Assembly: GCA_964561215.1 (NCBI GenBank)
Contig: CAZLOS010000045.1
Coordinates: 1 to 37,172, forward strand
From: JAJFUV01 sp964561215
GTDB taxonomy: Bacteria; Acidobacteriota; Terriglobia; Bryobacterales; Bryobacteraceae
Reading direction: 5' to 3'
Length of the DNA: 37,172 nt
The position numbers and the translations under genes are program-made. The notes beneath the pieces were generated by a model, which saw nothing but the letters and a program-made list of their open reading frames with translations, was not told the origin of the DNA and ran no database searches. The first letter of the stretch is position 1; every line of letters starts with the position of its first letter. Below, piece by piece: positions 14,590 to 23,938 of the stretch.

Positions 14590-15879
14590 ATGCGGATCCC
14601 ATTCATCTCATTCAGCGCAATGGCCATTCTCGCCACCGTCGCGTTTGGCCAGAAGACTCCCATCAACTACGACGAATCGAAGGCCGGCAGCTACACCCTG
14701 CCCGATCCTCTGGTCAGTTCCGACGGCCAGCCTGTCCGCGACGCGAAGATTTGGCGCGAGAAGCGGCGTCCGGAGATTCTCCACCTGTTCGAAGAGCACG
14801 TCTATGGGCGCACCCCAGTAGGCCGTCCTCCCGCCATGCACTTCAAGCGCGTCGAACGAAGCACTAACGCCCTCGGCGGCAAGGCCGTTCGCAAACAGAT
14901 TACCGTCTACTTCAAGCGCGATGCGAGCGGTCCGGCCATCGACCTGCTCCTGTACCTGCCCAAGAACGCGCGAGGCCGCGTCCCTGTCTTCCTGGGCCTG
15001 AACTTCAACGGCAACCAGGCGATTGACGCCGACCCGGGCATTCATCTTTCGCGCGCCTGGATTCGCGAGAACCGCTCAATAGGCATCGTGAACCACCGCG
15101 CCACCGAAGCCGCGCGCGGCGTCGAGTCCACACGCTGGCAGGTCGAAAAGATCCTTGAACGCGGTTACGGCGTTGCCACCGCCTGTTATGGGGACATCGA
15201 TCCGGACTTCGACGACGGCTTCCAGAACGGTGTCCAGCCTCTGTTTTACAAGCCGGGTCAAACGCGGCCCGCCGCCAACGAATGGGGCGCCATCGGTGCG
15301 TGGGCCTGGGGTTTGAGCCGTCTGCTCGACTATCTCGAGACCGACAAGGACGTCGACGCGCGACGCGTGGCCGTCGTCGGCCTTTCACGCCTGGGCAAGA
15401 CTTCGCTGTGGGCCGGCGCCCAGGACGAGCGCTTCGCCATGGTGATCTCGACCGACTCGGGCGAGGGCGGGGCAGCTCTCTCGCGCCGCAACTATGGCGA
15501 AACCATCGCGGTTTTGAACAAAGCCTTCCCCCACTGGTTCTGCGCGAACTACCGCCAGTATAGCGGCAACGCCGCCGCAATGCCCGTCGATCAGCACATG
15601 CTAATCGCGCTCATCGCTCCGCGGCCGGTCTATGTCGCCAGCGCGGAAGAAGACCGCTGGGCCGACCCGCGCGGCGAATTCCTCTCCGCCAAGGCTGCCG
15701 ATCCCGTCTACCGCCTGCTGGGAACCGACGGTCTGGCTGCCAGCGATTGGCCCCCTGTCGGGCAGCCGGTTTCGAGCCGCATCGGCTACCACGTTCGCAC
15801 GGGCAAGCATGACCTCACCCTTTACGACTGGCAACAGTACCTCAACTTCGCCGACAAGTACCTGAAAACAGGCCGGTAG
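14590..15879 (+). CDS. Secreted CE15-like glucuronoyl esterase
   Basis: A 429-residue alpha/beta-hydrolase with a signal peptide ending near AFGQ. The nucleophile motif is VGLSRLGKTS with S266; CE15 enzymes have GCSRxGK here, so Leu replaces the usual Cys. The following block STDSGEGGAALSRRNYGE matches the family's ESGxGG region, with D289 where Glu is common. H407 in GKHDLT is the catalytic histidine. HWFCANYRQY and PVDQHMLIALIAPRP are further family blocks. CE15 enzymes split ester links between glucuronic acid of xylan and lignin alcohols. The Cys-to-Leu and Glu-to-Asp changes are worth noting, but bacterial members vary here. GAGAAGGA upstream of the ATG is a fair Shine-Dalgarno. Confidence 0.82.
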   Translation: MRIPFISFSAMAILATVAFGQKTPINYDESKAGSYTLPDPLVSSDGQPVRDAKIWREKRRPEILHLFEEHVYGRTPVGRPPAMHFKRVERSTNALGGKAVRKQITVYFKRDASGPAIDLLLYLPKNARGRVPVFLGLNFNGNQAIDADPGIHLSRAWIRENRSIGIVNHRATEAARGVESTRWQVEKILERGYGVATACYGDIDPDFDDGFQNGVQPLFYKPGQTRPAANEWGAIGAWAWGLSRLLDYLETDKDVDARRVAVVGLSRLGKTSLWAGAQDERFAMVISTDSGEGGAALSRRNYGETIAVLNKAFPHWFCANYRQYSGNAAAMPVDQHMLIALIAPRPVYVASAEEDRWADPRGEFLSAKAADPVYRLLGTDGLAASDWPPVGQPVSSRIGYHVRTGKHDLTLYDWQQYLNFADKYLKTGR

Positions 15880-15939
15880 CGGGCGATTGGGACCATTCCA
15901 GTCTGAAATTAACCTGTTGATAATGTGGCAAATGCGTCG

Positions 15940-15969
15940 TTGACAGGGCCCGGTGAGACGGTGTAGATT
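15940..15969 (+). promoter_or_regulatory. Promoter of the isc operon
   Basis: TTGACA (15940-15945) and TAGATT (15964-15969) with an 18-bp spacer form a good sigma-70-type promoter, followed by a leader of about 30 nt and AGGA before the ATG at 16007. Confidence 0.7.
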
Positions 15970-15976
15970 GGATACA

Positions 15977-15991
15977 GGACTGAATGAGTCC
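15977..15991. promoter_or_regulatory. Candidate Rrf2/IscR operator
   Basis: GGACT-N5-AGTCC is a perfect inverted repeat directly after the -10 box of the isc promoter, at the expected transcription start. Repression of the operon by its own Rrf2-type regulator through such a site is the family norm. This exact sequence is not a known IscR consensus. Confidence 0.5.
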
Positions 15992-16006
15992 AATATTAGG
16001 ACCCGG

Positions 16007-16477
16007 ATGCTGAAACTGACCAAGAAAGCGGACTACGGCCTGATCGCCCTCCGGCACCTGGCGTTGAAGGAGCACAGCGCGAGCGCCAGCGCGAAGGAGA
16101 TCGCCGCCCACTACGGTATCCCGTTGCCGCTGCTGGCCAAGATCCTGCAGAAGCTGGCGCGCTCGGGGTTCCTCAGGTCGGTGCACGGCACCAACGGCGG
16201 TTACATGCTGGCGCGCGACCCGGGCCGGATCAACGCTCTCGAAGTGATCCGCGCCATCGACGGTCCGGTGATCCTGGCAAGTTGTCTCACTGAACGCGGT
16301 GTTTGCGGTCACACGCAGCGCTGCTCGGTGCGGGAACCGCTGCGCCGGGTGCATGAAGGCATCCTGCGGCTGCTGGAAACCACCACGATCGCGGACTTGT
16401 CGCGGGACGAGGAGCCCGCCACCACCATCCAGCCCGCCCGGCTGCCGCGCAACTTCGAGGTGCTGCCCGGAATCTAA
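16007..16477 (+). CDS. iscR: Rrf2-family Fe-S regulator (IscR-like)
   Basis: A 156-residue winged-helix regulator starting at ATG 16007, preceded by AGGA; the open frame extends upstream but through the promoter. The helix-turn-helix covers about 24-70 (SAKEIAAHYGIPLPLLAKIL ... GGYMLAR). Three cysteines at C93, C100 and C106 (C-x6-C-x5-C) match the cluster-ligating triad of IscR/RsrR-type proteins, although IscR of Escherichia coli has a 5-5 spacing. It heads the isc operon 13 bp before iscS, so it very likely senses cluster supply and represses these genes. Confidence 0.88.
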   Translation: MLKLTKKADYGLIALRHLALKEHSASASAKEIAAHYGIPLPLLAKILQKLARSGFLRSVHGTNGGYMLARDPGRINALEVIRAIDGPVILASCLTERGVCGHTQRCSVREPLRRVHEGILRLLETTTIADLSRDEEPATTIQPARLPRNFEVLPGI

Positions 16478-16490
16478 GAAGGAGAACACG

Positions 16491-17705
16491 ATGAAAACGC
16501 CCATTTATATGGACTATCACGCCACCACGCCGGTGGACCCGCGCGTGCTCGAGGCCATGATGCCGTATTTCACGGAGCGCTTCGGCAATGCGGCCAGCCG
16601 CAACCACAGCTTCGGTTGGCAGGCCGAGGAGGCCGTGGAGAAAGGGCGTAAACAGATCGCCGATCTGATCGGCGCCAGCCCCAAGGAGATCGTTTTCACC
16701 AGCGGCGCCACCGAGAGCGACAACCTGGCCATCAAGGGCGTGGCCGAGATGTATGCCGAGCGGGGCAACCACATCATCACCGCCGCCACCGAGCACAAGG
16801 CCGTTCTCGATACGTGCAAGAAACTGGAGAAGCACGGCTTCCGGGTCACCTATCTGCCGGTGAAGGGCGACGGGTTGATCGACCTGGACATGCTGCGCGA
16901 GGCGATCACGGACAAGACCATTCTGATCTCGATCATGCGCGCGAACAACGAGATCGGCGTGTTGCAGCCGATCGCCGAGATCGGGAGGATGGCCCGCGAG
17001 CGGGGGGTACTGTTCCACACCGACGCCGTGCAGGCGGTGGGCAAGATTCCGGTCAACGTGGAGAAGGACAACATCGACCTGATGTCGATTTCGGGCCACA
17101 AGATTTACGGGCCCAAGGGCGTGGGGGCGCTCTATGTGCGGCGCAAGAGCCCGCGCGTGCAGTTGACCGCGCAGATGGACGGAGGCGGGCACGAGCGCGG
17201 CATGCGCTCCGGTACTTTGAACGTGCCGGGTATCGTCGGATTGGGCGAAGCCTGCGAACTGTGCGGCAAGGAGATGGCAGAGGAGTCCGCGCGCCTGGGA
17301 GCGCTGCGCGACAGACTGCGTCACGCGCTCGAATCGGAGCTCGACGAAGTTTACATCAACGGCAGCATGGAGCACCGTCTGCCGAACAACCTCAACATGA
17401 GCTTCGCCTACGTCGAGGGCGAATCGATGCTGATGGGCATCAAGGATATTGCGGTCTCGAGCGGTTCGGCCTGCACTTCGGCCTCGCTCGAGCCCAGCTA
17501 CGTTTTGAAGGCGTTGGGCGTGGGCGACGATCTGGCCCACACTTCCATCCGTTTCGGCCTGGGACGCTTTAACACCGAGGAGGAAGTGGACTATACCGCC
17601 CAGCGCGTGATTGAAACGGTGAAGCGGTTGCGGGAACTGAGCCCGCTCTACGAGATGGCCAAGGAAGGCGTGAACTTGAAGAAAGTGGAGTGGGCCGCCC
17701 ATTAA
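16491..17705 (+). CDS. iscS: Cysteine desulfurase
   Basis: A 404-residue PLP enzyme, exactly the length of Escherichia coli IscS. It removes sulfur from cysteine for cluster and thiolation pathways. ATG 16491 is chosen because AAGGAG lies 6 nt upstream and the N-terminus MKTPIYMDYHATTPVD is canonical; the open frame extends further upstream inside iscR. H102 lies in AATEHKAV, the PLP lysine is K204 in SGHKIYGPKG, and the persulfide cysteine is C328 in SSGSACTSAS. The last residues (KKVEWAAH) correspond to the IscU-binding tail. It is the second gene of the isc operon. Confidence 0.97.
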   Translation: MKTPIYMDYHATTPVDPRVLEAMMPYFTERFGNAASRNHSFGWQAEEAVEKGRKQIADLIGASPKEIVFTSGATESDNLAIKGVAEMYAERGNHIITAATEHKAVLDTCKKLEKHGFRVTYLPVKGDGLIDLDMLREAITDKTILISIMRANNEIGVLQPIAEIGRMARERGVLFHTDAVQAVGKIPVNVEKDNIDLMSISGHKIYGPKGVGALYVRRKSPRVQLTAQMDGGGHERGMRSGTLNVPGIVGLGEACELCGKEMAEESARLGALRDRLRHALESELDEVYINGSMEHRLPNNLNMSFAYVEGESMLMGIKDIAVSSGSACTSASLEPSYVLKALGVGDDLAHTSIRFGLGRFNTEEEVDYTAQRVIETVKRLRELSPLYEMAKEGVNLKKVEWAAH

Positions 17706-17736
17706 GTCTTCAGAGGGGGGAGAAAGGAGCCGGCAA

Positions 17737-18147
17737 ATGGCGTATTCGAACAAAGTCCTCGATCATTACAACAATCCGCGCAACGTGGGATCGCTCGATA
17801 AGGCCGATCCCAACGTGGGCACCGGCATGGTGGGTGCCCCGGAGTGCGGCGATGTCATGAAGTTGCAGTTGAAGGTGAACCCCGATACCGGGGTCATCGA
17901 GGATGCGAAATTCAAGACTTTCGGCTGCGGCAGCGCCATTGCCAGCTCATCGCTGGCCACCGAGTGGGTGAAAGGCAAGACGGTGGATGAAGCGCTTCAG
18001 ATCAAGAACAGCGAGATCGTCAACGAGCTGAGTCTGCCGCCCGTGAAGATCCACTGCTCGGTGCTTGCCGAGGACGCCATCAAGGCGGCCATCGACGATT
18101 ACAAGAAGAAACAGGCGGCCCATCCGGCCGAGCAATTAGTCTCTTAG
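17737..18147 (+). CDS. iscU: Fe-S cluster scaffold protein
   Basis: A 136-residue scaffold on which clusters are assembled. The three ligand cysteines are C37 (APECGD), C64 (FGCGSA) and C107 (IHCSVLAED), with D39 and H106 also present. The LPPVK motif at 100-104 is the HscA recognition sequence, which fits the chaperone genes downstream. GGGGGGAGAAAGGAG upstream of ATG 17737 offers a strong ribosome-binding site. Length and residues are typical of the IscU type, not the SufU type. Confidence 0.97.
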   Translation: MAYSNKVLDHYNNPRNVGSLDKADPNVGTGMVGAPECGDVMKLQLKVNPDTGVIEDAKFKTFGCGSAIASSSLATEWVKGKTVDEALQIKNSEIVNELSLPPVKIHCSVLAEDAIKAAIDDYKKKQAAHPAEQLVS

Positions 18148-18192
18148 GAGGCAGCGGGGACGGGCTTCGCGGCCGGTCCCCTACGCATCGCA

Positions 18193-18513
18193 ATGATTCA
18201 AGTTACACCGAAGGCGGTCGAGAAGATCCGCCAGGCATTCATGAAGCAGGGCGTAAGTGGTGGTTTGCGTTTGGGCGTGCAGGGAGGCGGCTGTTCCGGC
18301 TTGAGCTACCTGATCAAATTTGAGCCGCAGGCACGCTCCACCGACAAGGTGTTCGAGTTCGGCGGCGTGAAGATCTTTGTCGACCCGAAGAGCCTGCTCT
18401 ACCTGGACGGAACGACGCTGGATTACACCGAGTCGCTCATGCATTCGGGCTTTTCGTTCCACAATCCGAATGCAAAAGCGAACTGTGGTTGCGGCACCTC
18501 GTTCACGGCCTGA
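18193..18513 (+). CDS. iscA: A-type Fe-S carrier protein
   Basis: A 106-residue A-type carrier that transfers clusters to apoproteins. The three conserved cysteines are C34 (GGGCSGLSY) and C98/C100 (NCGCGTSF). The position between iscU and hscB identifies it as IscA rather than ErpA or SufA. The stop codon TGA overlaps the hscB ATG by one base, indicating coupled translation. Confidence 0.95.
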   Translation: MIQVTPKAVEKIRQAFMKQGVSGGLRLGVQGGGCSGLSYLIKFEPQARSTDKVFEFGGVKIFVDPKSLLYLDGTTLDYTESLMHSGFSFHNPNAKANCGCGTSFTA

Positions 18514-19130
18514 TGGAACCTCACAATTGCTGGCACTGCGGGAAGCAGGCGGCGGAATCCCTGTTTTGCAGGTACTGTAATTCCCTCCAGCGCCCCAAAC
18601 AGGATTATTTCCGCTTCATGGGCCTGGAGCCGCGCCTCAACCTGGATGCGGCGGAGTTGCAGAAGCGTTTCTATTCCTTGAGCCGCCTATTGCACCCGGA
18701 CCGCTTCAATCGCGCGTCCGCCACCGAGAAGCAACACTCGCTGGAGGCTACGGCGATTCTGAACGACGCTTACCGTACCCTGCGCGATCCGGTGACGCGT
18801 GCCGAGTACATGCTCCAGGAAGAAGGCTTTGAGAACGGCGTGCACGACAACAAGGCTGTTCCTCCCGAGCTGCTGGAGGAGGTCTTCGAACTGAACATGG
18901 CGCTCGAGGAGTTGCGCGGCGGCGACCAGGACGCGCGGCCGCAGCTCGAGCAGGCGCGTGACCGTTTCCGCGGTCTGCGCCGCGAGGTGGACGAGTCGCT
19001 CAAAAAGTCATTCACCGCTTACGATGCGAGCAAAGACCGCGAGCGGCTCGTGGAAATCCGCGGCCTGCTGAACCGGCGCCGTTACATACAGAATCTCGTC
19101 AGCGAGGTGGAAAAGGAACTGGCTCCCTGA
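18513..19130 (+). CDS. hscB: Co-chaperone HscB with N-terminal zinc ribbon
   Basis: A 205-residue J-domain co-chaperone that brings IscU to HscA. ATG 18513 overlaps the iscA stop. The first 25 residues carry two CxxC pairs, C6/C9 (CWHC) and C19/C22 (CRYC), a zinc-ribbon-like extension absent from Escherichia coli HscB but known from vertebrate HSC20. The J-domain (about 30-100) has HPD at 61-63. The C-terminal helical domain (about 110-205) with VFELNMALEEL contacts IscU. The extension makes the protein about 30 residues longer than the enterobacterial form. Confidence 0.94.
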   Translation: MEPHNCWHCGKQAAESLFCRYCNSLQRPKQDYFRFMGLEPRLNLDAAELQKRFYSLSRLLHPDRFNRASATEKQHSLEATAILNDAYRTLRDPVTRAEYMLQEEGFENGVHDNKAVPPELLEEVFELNMALEELRGGDQDARPQLEQARDRFRGLRREVDESLKKSFTAYDASKDRERLVEIRGLLNRRRYIQNLVSEVEKELAP

Positions 19131-19133
19131 CCC

Positions 19134-20986
<1,853 letters not shown>

Positions 20987-20987
<1 letters not shown>

Positions 20988-21199
20988 TGCCCGGCATGGA
21001 CTGGAACAACGCCGAAGACATCGCCCTGGCGCTTCTTGAGCAGCACCCGGATACGGATCCGCTCACGGTCCGGTTTACCGACCTGCGCCAGTGGGTAGCC
21101 GAACTGCCCGGTTTCACGGGAGACCCGGCGGCCTCGACGGAAGGCAAACTCGAAGCCATCCAGATGGCATGGCTGGAGGAGTGGCGCGACGACCAGTAG
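20987..21199 (+). CDS. iscX: Fe-S assembly accessory protein IscX
   Basis: A 70-residue acidic protein. DWNNAEDIALAL, the VRFTDLRQWV block and EAIQMAWLEEWRDD are the conserved IscX core. It binds IscS and iron and tunes cluster assembly. The ATG overlaps the hscA TGA by one base. In the classical operon a ferredoxin gene (fdx) lies between hscA and iscX; here it is absent. Confidence 0.95.
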
Positions 21200-21223
21200 C
21201 GGCGGCCGCTGTCGCGGCGACGT

Positions 21224-21229
21224 TACAAT
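21224..21229 (+). promoter_or_regulatory. -10-like element of purU
   Basis: TACAAT ends 9 nt before the GTG start of purU. The G-rich run between them could act as a Shine-Dalgarno only if it were abnormally close, so a leaderless message is possible. Confidence 0.3.
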
Positions 21230-21238
21230 GGTGGGGGA

Positions 21239-22090
21239 GTGAACACCGCAACTCTGCTCATCAGCTGCCCCGACCAGAAGGGCCTGGTCGCGACGATCTC
21301 GAATTTCCTTTACACCCACGGCGCCAATATTCTGCACGCCGATCAGCACCAGGACAACGACGTCGGCATGTTTTTCATGCGGGTCGAATGGGACCTGGAC
21401 GGGTTCGAACTGGCCGAGGAAGCTCTCCGCGCCGAGTTCGCTCCCATCGCCGAACGCTTCCAGATGCGCTGGCGGCTGCATTATTCCGCCGTCAAGCCGA
21501 AGATGGCGATTTTCGTCTCCCGTTACCTGCATTGTCTCGCGGACCTGCTCTATCGCCACCAGATCGGCGAACTGGCCTGCCGCATCCCCCTGATCGTGAG
21601 CAACCACGAGGACGCCCGGGCGCTGGCCGAATTCCACGGCGTCGAGTTCCGTCACATGCCGGTCGACGCGGCGACCAAGGCGGAAGTCGAGCGAGCGCAG
21701 GTGGTGCTACTCAAGGAGTGCGGCGTGGACGTGGTGGTGCTGGCGCGCTACATGCAGGTGCTCTCGTCCTACTTCGTGGAGTCGTTCGAAGGGCGGATCA
21801 TCAACGTGCACCACTCTTTCCTGCCGGCCTTCAGCGGCGCGCGTCCTTACCAGGCGGCCTTCCAGCGCGGGGTCAAGCTGATCGGAGCCACCAGCCACTA
21901 TGTAACGGAAGTGCTCGACGACGGGCCCATCATCGAGCAGGACGTTGTGCGCATCTCCCACCGCGACCAGGTGTCCGACCTGGTGCAGAAGGGCCGGGAC
22001 CTGGAGCGCATCGTGCTGTCAAGAGCCGTCAAATGGCACCTGGAGCATCGCATCCTCCGCTACGCAAACAAAACGGTCGTCTTCGACTAG
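21239..22090 (+). CDS. purU: Formyltetrahydrofolate deformylase
   Basis: A 283-residue enzyme that hydrolyses 10-formyl-THF to formate and THF, supplying formate and balancing one-carbon units. The N-terminal ACT domain (about 4-85) begins TLLISCPDQKGLVATISNF. The formyltransferase-like domain has the catalytic Asn-His region INVHHSFLPAFSGARPYQAA and the Asp in LDDGPIIEQDV. The GTG at 21239 is the only start that keeps the ACT domain whole, because a stop precedes it in frame. Residue order and length are normal. Confidence 0.94.
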   Translation: MNTATLLISCPDQKGLVATISNFLYTHGANILHADQHQDNDVGMFFMRVEWDLDGFELAEEALRAEFAPIAERFQMRWRLHYSAVKPKMAIFVSRYLHCLADLLYRHQIGELACRIPLIVSNHEDARALAEFHGVEFRHMPVDAATKAEVERAQVVLLKECGVDVVVLARYMQVLSSYFVESFEGRIINVHHSFLPAFSGARPYQAAFQRGVKLIGATSHYVTEVLDDGPIIEQDVVRISHRDQVSDLVQKGRDLERIVLSRAVKWHLEHRILRYANKTVVFD

Positions 22091-22144
22091 GGTCCTGAGT
22101 CGGGAATACGTCGATTAATGAGCCGGATGGGCGCCTGCGGAAGT

Positions 22145-22220
22145 ATGGCCATCGGACGACCCAAGCCGTTTGCGTGGACAGCGGACGCCGATCTGATCCT
22201 CAGCAAGGATGAGCTTCTTT
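22145..22220 (+). pseudogene. IS630-type transposase, C-terminal remnant
   Basis: One frame reads RPKPFAWTADADLILSK (codons 22157-22207), which matches the typical C-terminal end of IS630-family transposases (NPKPFVWTxxxDxIL). Neither the catalytic domain nor an inverted repeat is present. It lies 28 bp before the start of the phosphatase-superfamily gene, whose upstream DNA may therefore be a recent junction. The call rests on motif memory. Confidence 0.55.
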
Positions 22221-22226
22221 TGGCTG

Positions 22227-22232
22227 TATACT
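22227..22232 (+). promoter_or_regulatory. -10-like element before the phosphatase-superfamily gene
   Basis: TATACT lies 15 nt before ATG 22248 at the edge of the transposase remnant. No clear -35 box is visible. Confidence 0.3.
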
Positions 22233-22247
22233 TTGGGAAATCCCATA

Positions 22248-23402
22248 ATGAAAATCCCGGTCATGATGTTGCTCCTCGCTTCGTTGCCTATGGCTCTGGC
22301 CGCACTGCCGGCGGAGCACGCCGTCATCCTGATCATCGACGGCCTTAGCTACAAGGCCGTAGATCGTCTGGATCTGAAGAACCTCCGGAATCTCATCGCG
22401 GACGGCACCTACTATGAGAAGTCCTACAACATACTACCGGCCGACCCGCGAAGCGGCGAATGGACCCGTTACCATTCGTCGTCTATTCCCAACCCCGTGA
22501 TCCTGGCCGGCACCGTTCTGTTGCGTAGCGACCAGCGGTATGTGCAGGAGTGCTTCTATCCGGACCGGATCACGGCTCATGCCGCCAACGACATTGCTTA
22601 CAGGCGCATCAACATGGGTTTTCACTTGAGCTTCCTCAAGGGCTCCGACGAGAAACCCACACACGACGATGAGACTATGCATTGGGCGCTGGCGTTCCTG
22701 CGCAAGGAGCGTCCTGCGTTCATGAAGATTCACTTACAGGACACCGGGAATGCCGGTTACCTTTGCTATCAGGAAAAGAACCCAGCCACCCCGTGGCGCC
22801 ACAACATCTGGGCCGAGGGTTCTCCCTATCTCACGGCAGCTCTACGCGCGGATGAGTACCTGGGACAGTTCCTGGATGAACTTGGCAAGTTAGGGATGCG
22901 TGGGAAGACCGTGCTCTTCGTCACCTCCGATCATGGGCAAGCGGACAAGGGATGGCACCCCCTTGATGACTCGGAAGCCTGGCCCATGCCGTTGGTGGTC
23001 TCAGGCCCGGGCGTCCGTGCGGGCCAGCGTTTCGACTACGCGGAGCAGATCGACATCGTGCCCACGCTTTGCCATCTGATGAACGTCAAACCTCCAGCTA
23101 ACAGCGACGGCCGGATTCTGGCTGAAGCTCTGCTCTCGCCCCCCGCCGATGTGCCTCCGCGCAGGCAGAGGATCAAGGAGCTGAACGCTCTGATCCTGGA
23201 AGGCGACGCGCTGCTGAACGAACTGCGAACCAAGGCGAAGAGTTCGCCTGCCCTCAAGGAGAAGCTGGCGGAGACTGAGCGTGACTACTACGGCCTCGAC
23301 CGTATCTTGGAGTGGAACCGCTTCGGCACGGTCGACAAACTGATGGCCCACAACCGGGCCGTGCTGAAAAAGCTGTCCGGTCTCGCCCACACAGGCCGGT
23401 GA
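22248..23402 (+). CDS. Secreted alkaline phosphatase/sulfatase-superfamily protein
   Basis: A protein of 384 residues from ATG 22248, with a signal peptide (MMLLLASLPMALA). The fold signatures are ILIIDGLSY with metal ligand D31, HLQDTGNAGY with D165, and TSDHGQADKGWH with D228/H229 and H237. The block AEQIDIVPTLCHLM is shared with sulfatases and phosphoglycerol-type hydrolases. The usual formylglycine CxPxR motif is absent, so a sulfatase activity is unlikely; a phosphodiesterase or phosphomutase-like hydrolase is more probable. The nucleophile, perhaps T89 in ILAGTVLL, is uncertain. The C-terminal 90 residues are helical and charged. The gene lies between two transposase remnants together with the next secreted protein. 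Confidence 0.75.
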   Translation: MKIPVMMLLLASLPMALAALPAEHAVILIIDGLSYKAVDRLDLKNLRNLIADGTYYEKSYNILPADPRSGEWTRYHSSSIPNPVILAGTVLLRSDQRYVQECFYPDRITAHAANDIAYRRINMGFHLSFLKGSDEKPTHDDETMHWALAFLRKERPAFMKIHLQDTGNAGYLCYQEKNPATPWRHNIWAEGSPYLTAALRADEYLGQFLDELGKLGMRGKTVLFVTSDHGQADKGWHPLDDSEAWPMPLVVSGPGVRAGQRFDYAEQIDIVPTLCHLMNVKPPANSDGRILAEALLSPPADVPPRRQRIKELNALILEGDALLNELRTKAKSSPALKEKLAETERDYYGLDRILEWNRFGTVDKLMAHNRAVLKKLSGLAHTGR

Positions 23403-23938
23403 ACCGAAGAGGGAACCACGGGAGTCGCTTGACCCTATCCAGCGCGTTCGCGATATGGCCGGCCAGAAGATGCAGATCGTAGAGTCGCACAAGCGTGCGC
23501 TGCGTGCCTCACCACAATCTCAGCCCGAACTTACTCATCCTGGCCGTCCGGGTGATCATACATCCGCCCGTGTTACTAAGCCGGATACTTCCCGGACCGA
23601 TGACCACCGCGTGCCGCTGCTATCGTGATCGTATGCTATTACCGGCATTGTACGCGGTGGATTTGTCCGCGGCGCAGGCATCTCCGCATTCGGCCATGTG
23701 CGATCGTACTTGACGCGCGAAGTCGCTTTCGCATAGCCTTGGGCTTTCTTCCTGAACGGCCAGACGAAGAAGATCGAGTTCCCTCTGGCGAAGGGCACGC
23801 TGAATCTTATAGAGGTACGCCTGTAAACGCCGGTAGGACATCCCGCCAATTGGTTCGTGGCGGTGCGTTTCGGACGCTTCAGGGCCGCTCTCTCAGAGGT
23901 CCACACCTCCGGAGAGGAGCCGCTATACTCGTTCTCTT
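23403..23938. other. 536-bp gap without a recognisable gene
   Basis: Frames on both strands are short and of unnatural composition. One plus-strand stretch (23737-23826) reads PWAFFLNGQTKKIEFPLAKG and ends TLNLIEVRL before a stop. This looks like the C-terminal strand of a lost secreted protein, but it is preceded by a stop codon. The minus-strand frame at 23620-23841 is not recognisable. The gap is probably decayed coding DNA. Confidence 0.45.
23924..23929 (+). promoter_or_regulatory. -10-like element of the Tat-exported protein gene
   Basis: TATACT ends 9 nt before ATG 23939. A GGAGAGGAG run is present but lies about 20 nt before the start, upstream of the hexamer, so it would not be transcribed from this promoter. 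Confidence 0.35.

Noticed and set aside
16287..17753. Minus-strand frame opposite iscS
   Set aside because: Shadow of iscS, with no start signal or motif.
23620..23841. Minus-strand frame reading MSYRRLQAYLYKIQRALRQR
   Set aside because: Plausible-looking start, but no known family, no start signal and decayed surroundings.
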